Assembly (NCBI GenBank): GCA_002320775.1
Contig: DCKY01000138.1
Coordinates: 4,613 to 32,043 of the forward strand
Direction: 5' to 3'
DNA from: Planctomycetes bacterium UBA1662
GTDB lineage: Bacteria > Planctomycetota > UBA8108
Length of the DNA stretch: 27,431 nt
Position 1 is the first letter of the stretch, and each line of letters opens with the position of its first letter. Positions 25,933-27,431 of the stretch are shown here, one piece after another. A program made the translations under genes and the position numbers. The notes beneath the pieces were generated by a model. It worked only from the letters and a program-made list of their open reading frames with translations, made no database searches and was not told the origin of the DNA.

Positions 25933-25938
25933 TAATAT
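25933..25938 (+). promoter_or_regulatory. Possible -10 box directly before the DUF2891 start
   Basis: TAATAT ends 9 nt before the ATG at 25948, so transcription from it would begin at or near the start codon, giving a leaderless or nearly leaderless mRNA. This fits the lack of a Shine-Dalgarno site there. The -35 region is poor. Confidence 0.3.
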
Positions 25939-25947
25939 CATCCCGCC

Positions 25948-27021
25948 ATGTCTTCTCTCGCTCTCTCGCTTTCATTGCTGGCATTTTCCGTTACCGCTGA
26001 TAGCGGCGCGGAGACAAACTCCTACGCCCGCTTTGCGCGCCTGGCGCTTGATTGTCTCCATCGCGAATATCCCAATAAGATTGCCCATGTTCTCCAGGGC
26101 GACAGGGACGCGAAGCCGCCGCGCGAGCTGACCCCGGTCTTTTTCGGCTGTTTCGACTGGCATTCGGCTGTCCACGGGCATTGGCTGCTTGTGCGCCTGT
26201 GCCGCCTGGATTCGAAGGCGGCCTACGCCGCCGAGGCCAGGGCGGCCCTGGAGAAGAGCTTTACAGCTGAGAGGGTGCGTGGAGAGCTGAAATATCTGCG
26301 GGGCAAGGGCCGTGCCAGCTTCGAGCGTCCCTATGGCCTGGCCTGGCTCCTGCAGCTTCACGCTGAGCTGACGGAATGGGACGACCCCCAGGCCCGCCAG
26401 TGGCGGCTCGCGCTCGACCCCCTGGCCGCCGAGGCCGCGGGACGTTTCAAGAGCTGGCTGCCGAAGTTGACCCACCCGGCCCGTACCGGCGAGCACAGCC
26501 AGAGCGCGTTCGCCCTGGGGCTGGCGCTTGACTGGGCGCGAAAGACCGGGGACAGGGAAATGGAAGCGCTGGTTGTCCGGCGGGCGCTTGATTATTACGG
26601 CAAGGACAAGGGCTGGAGTTTTTCTTTCGAGCCCGGCGGCCAGGATTTTCTGTCGCCGGGACTGGCCGAGGCCGATCTCATGCGGAGGGTGTTGGGACCG
26701 AGGCCATTCGCCCGCTGGCTCAGCGGCTTTCTTCCCGGGCTGCCGACAGACAGCACGAAGTCCTGGCTGAAGCCCGCCGTCGTCACAGATCGAAGCGATG
26801 GAAAGCTCGCGCATCTCGATGGGCTCAACCTCTCGCGTGCCTGGGCGCTGGAGGGAATCATCAGGGGGCTGCCGGCGGGCGACAAGAGGATCCCGGCACT
26901 GCGCAAGGCGGCATTAGAGCATCGCAAGGCCGGCCTGGCGGCTGTGACCGGCGAGCACTACGAAGGCGGGCACTGGCTCGGGAGCTTCGCGGTCTATCTC
27001 GTCACTGGCCGGGGGTATTGA
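25948..27021 (+). CDS. Secreted DUF2891 protein
   Basis: A 357-residue protein with a short signal peptide (about 1-20). The family is of unknown function and is predicted to be mostly alpha-helical, as in alpha/alpha-barrel proteins. Conserved blocks seen are PVFFGCFDWHSAVHGHW (about 63-79, rich in His, Asp and Cys as in an active site), FERPYGLAWLLQL (125-137), GEHSQSAFALGLAL (181-194), FEPGGQDFLSPGLAEADLM and HLDGLNLSRAW towards the C-terminus. The repeated His/Trp/Glu motifs suggest an enzyme, possibly acting on sugars, but no reaction is established. The start has no ribosome binding site close by. The gene converges on the monooxygenase-fold gene with a 10-nt gap. Confidence 0.9.
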   Translation: MSSLALSLSLLAFSVTADSGAETNSYARFARLALDCLHREYPNKIAHVLQGDRDAKPPRELTPVFFGCFDWHSAVHGHWLLVRLCRLDSKAAYAAEARAALEKSFTAERVRGELKYLRGKGRASFERPYGLAWLLQLHAELTEWDDPQARQWRLALDPLAAEAAGRFKSWLPKLTHPARTGEHSQSAFALGLALDWARKTGDREMEALVVRRALDYYGKDKGWSFSFEPGGQDFLSPGLAEADLMRRVLGPRPFARWLSGFLPGLPTDSTKSWLKPAVVTDRSDGKLAHLDGLNLSRAWALEGIIRGLPAGDKRIPALRKAALEHRKAGLAAVTGEHYEGGHWLGSFAVYLVTGRGY

Positions 27022-27031
27022 GGCGCGCTGT

Positions 27032-27331
27032 CTATTCGCCTTCTCCGCCCAGCAATGTTGAGATGTGCGGTTCGCGCTCGACCCGCGGCATGACCAGGGG
27101 AGCGTAGAGCTGGCTGAAGGCTTCTCTCTCCTTGTGGGCCTCCCAGGCCGCGCGGTCGCTCCAGTGTTCGCAGAGAAAGAACCGGTCCTCCTCGGCCTGC
27201 GACTGGTAGACCTCGAAGCGTTCGCAGCCTTCCTCCTTTCGCGAGAGCTCCTGGCAGCGGCCGAGCAATTGCCGGATCTCCTCTATGTCGGTTGGGTCTT
27301 TCACCTTCAGCAGGACGTTGATGTGAAACAT
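27032..27331 (-). CDS. Antibiotic biosynthesis monooxygenase (ABM)-fold small protein
   Basis: A 99-residue cytoplasmic protein of the dimeric alpha/beta ABM ferredoxin-like fold. It has the opening strand MFHINVLLKVKD, a helix (IEEIRQLLGRCQELSRKEEGC), CERFEVYQSQ, FFLCEHWSDRAAWEAHKE and FSQLYAPLVM. The order 'EEGC-F-VYQ' then 'E-W-D-AWEAH' is typical of the family. Members include quinol and haem-degrading monooxygenases and many of unknown substrate. No signal peptide is present. It starts 10 nt after the stop of the preceding minus-strand gene, so the two are probably co-transcribed. Confidence 0.88.
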   Translation of the reverse strand: MFHINVLLKVKDPTDIEEIRQLLGRCQELSRKEEGCERFEVYQSQAEEDRFFLCEHWSDRAAWEAHKEREAFSQLYAPLVMPRVEREPHISTLLGGEGE

Positions 27332-27341
27332 CGGCTTTAGC

Positions 27342-27431
27342 TCAATTGACGGTGAACTGGAGAATTCTCATGGCATGGCCGGCTTTCGGCCGCGACTTGC
27401 TCTCGCTGGTGCGCAGGACGAGGGTGTGCTT
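27342..27431 (-). CDS. 3' end of an unidentified gene, cut by window edge
   Basis: The minus strand is open from the window edge to a TGA at 27342-27344, giving 29 C-terminal residues ending RILQFTVN. The short gap to the next start (10 nt) suggests an operon with the ABM-fold gene. Too little is present to name a family. Confidence 0.45.
   Translation of the reverse strand, partial: KHTLVLRTSESKSRPKAGHAMRILQFTVN

Larger units (their letters stand above)
25746..25947. other. Divergent intergenic region, dockerin gene and DUF2891 gene
   Basis: No gene is supported. It should hold the promoters of both flanking genes. It contains a terminator-like hairpin on the minus strand (25842-25859) and a TAATAT box on the plus strand just before the DUF2891 start. 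Confidence 0.4.

Overview
The window looks like a chromosomal segment of a Planctomycetota bacterium (or a close PVC-group relative). The reasons are a DUF1549/DUF1553 protein with haem-type CxxCH motifs, a formylglycine-type sulfatase, a DUF1080 protein and an SGNH hydrolase in one cluster, followed by several large secreted proteins carrying double EF-hand (dockerin-like) modules of the 'LFLGG' type. Base composition is moderately GC-rich and even. I see no tRNA, rRNA, CRISPR array, integrase or transposase. The assignment to phylum is inference from gene content.

Region 1 (1-5700) is a catabolic/secreted group. It holds a partial DUF1549/DUF1553 gene on the minus strand, a divergent sulfatase, a small PEGA lipoprotein with a terminator, a minus-strand DUF1080 protein and a divergent SGNH hydrolase. 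All carry signal peptides, which fits degradation of sulfated, acylated polysaccharide outside the cytoplasm.

Region 2 (5716-12779, minus) has two large exported proteins in the same direction. One is a 1458-residue CotH-kinase protein with lamin-tail, LamG and chitobiase-C-like domains and a C-terminal dockerin. The other is a DUF1800 protein with an N-terminal dockerin-like pair and two further EF-hand pairs embedded in the DUF1800 domain.

Region 3 (13010-21860, minus) is a compact recC-recB-recD operon encoding the RecBCD helicase-nuclease. Both junctions are ATGA overlaps and no ptrA lies between recC and recB. A perfect hairpin lies in the recC leader.

Region 4 (22088-25745, minus) has two tandem, paralogous, Cys-rich secreted proteins ending in the same dockerin-type module. 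A strong terminator follows the second.

Region 5 (25948-27431) has a DUF2891 protein on the plus strand, converging on a small antibiotic-biosynthesis-monooxygenase-fold protein that follows the 3' end of an unidentified minus-strand gene.

The best candidate for something undescribed is the shared Cys-containing dockerin-type module. It occurs in four otherwise unrelated exported proteins and no recognisable cohesin is present. The EF-hand insertions inside the DUF1800 domain and the overlapping hairpins between recD and the CotH gene come next. No complete novel defence or mobile system is visible.
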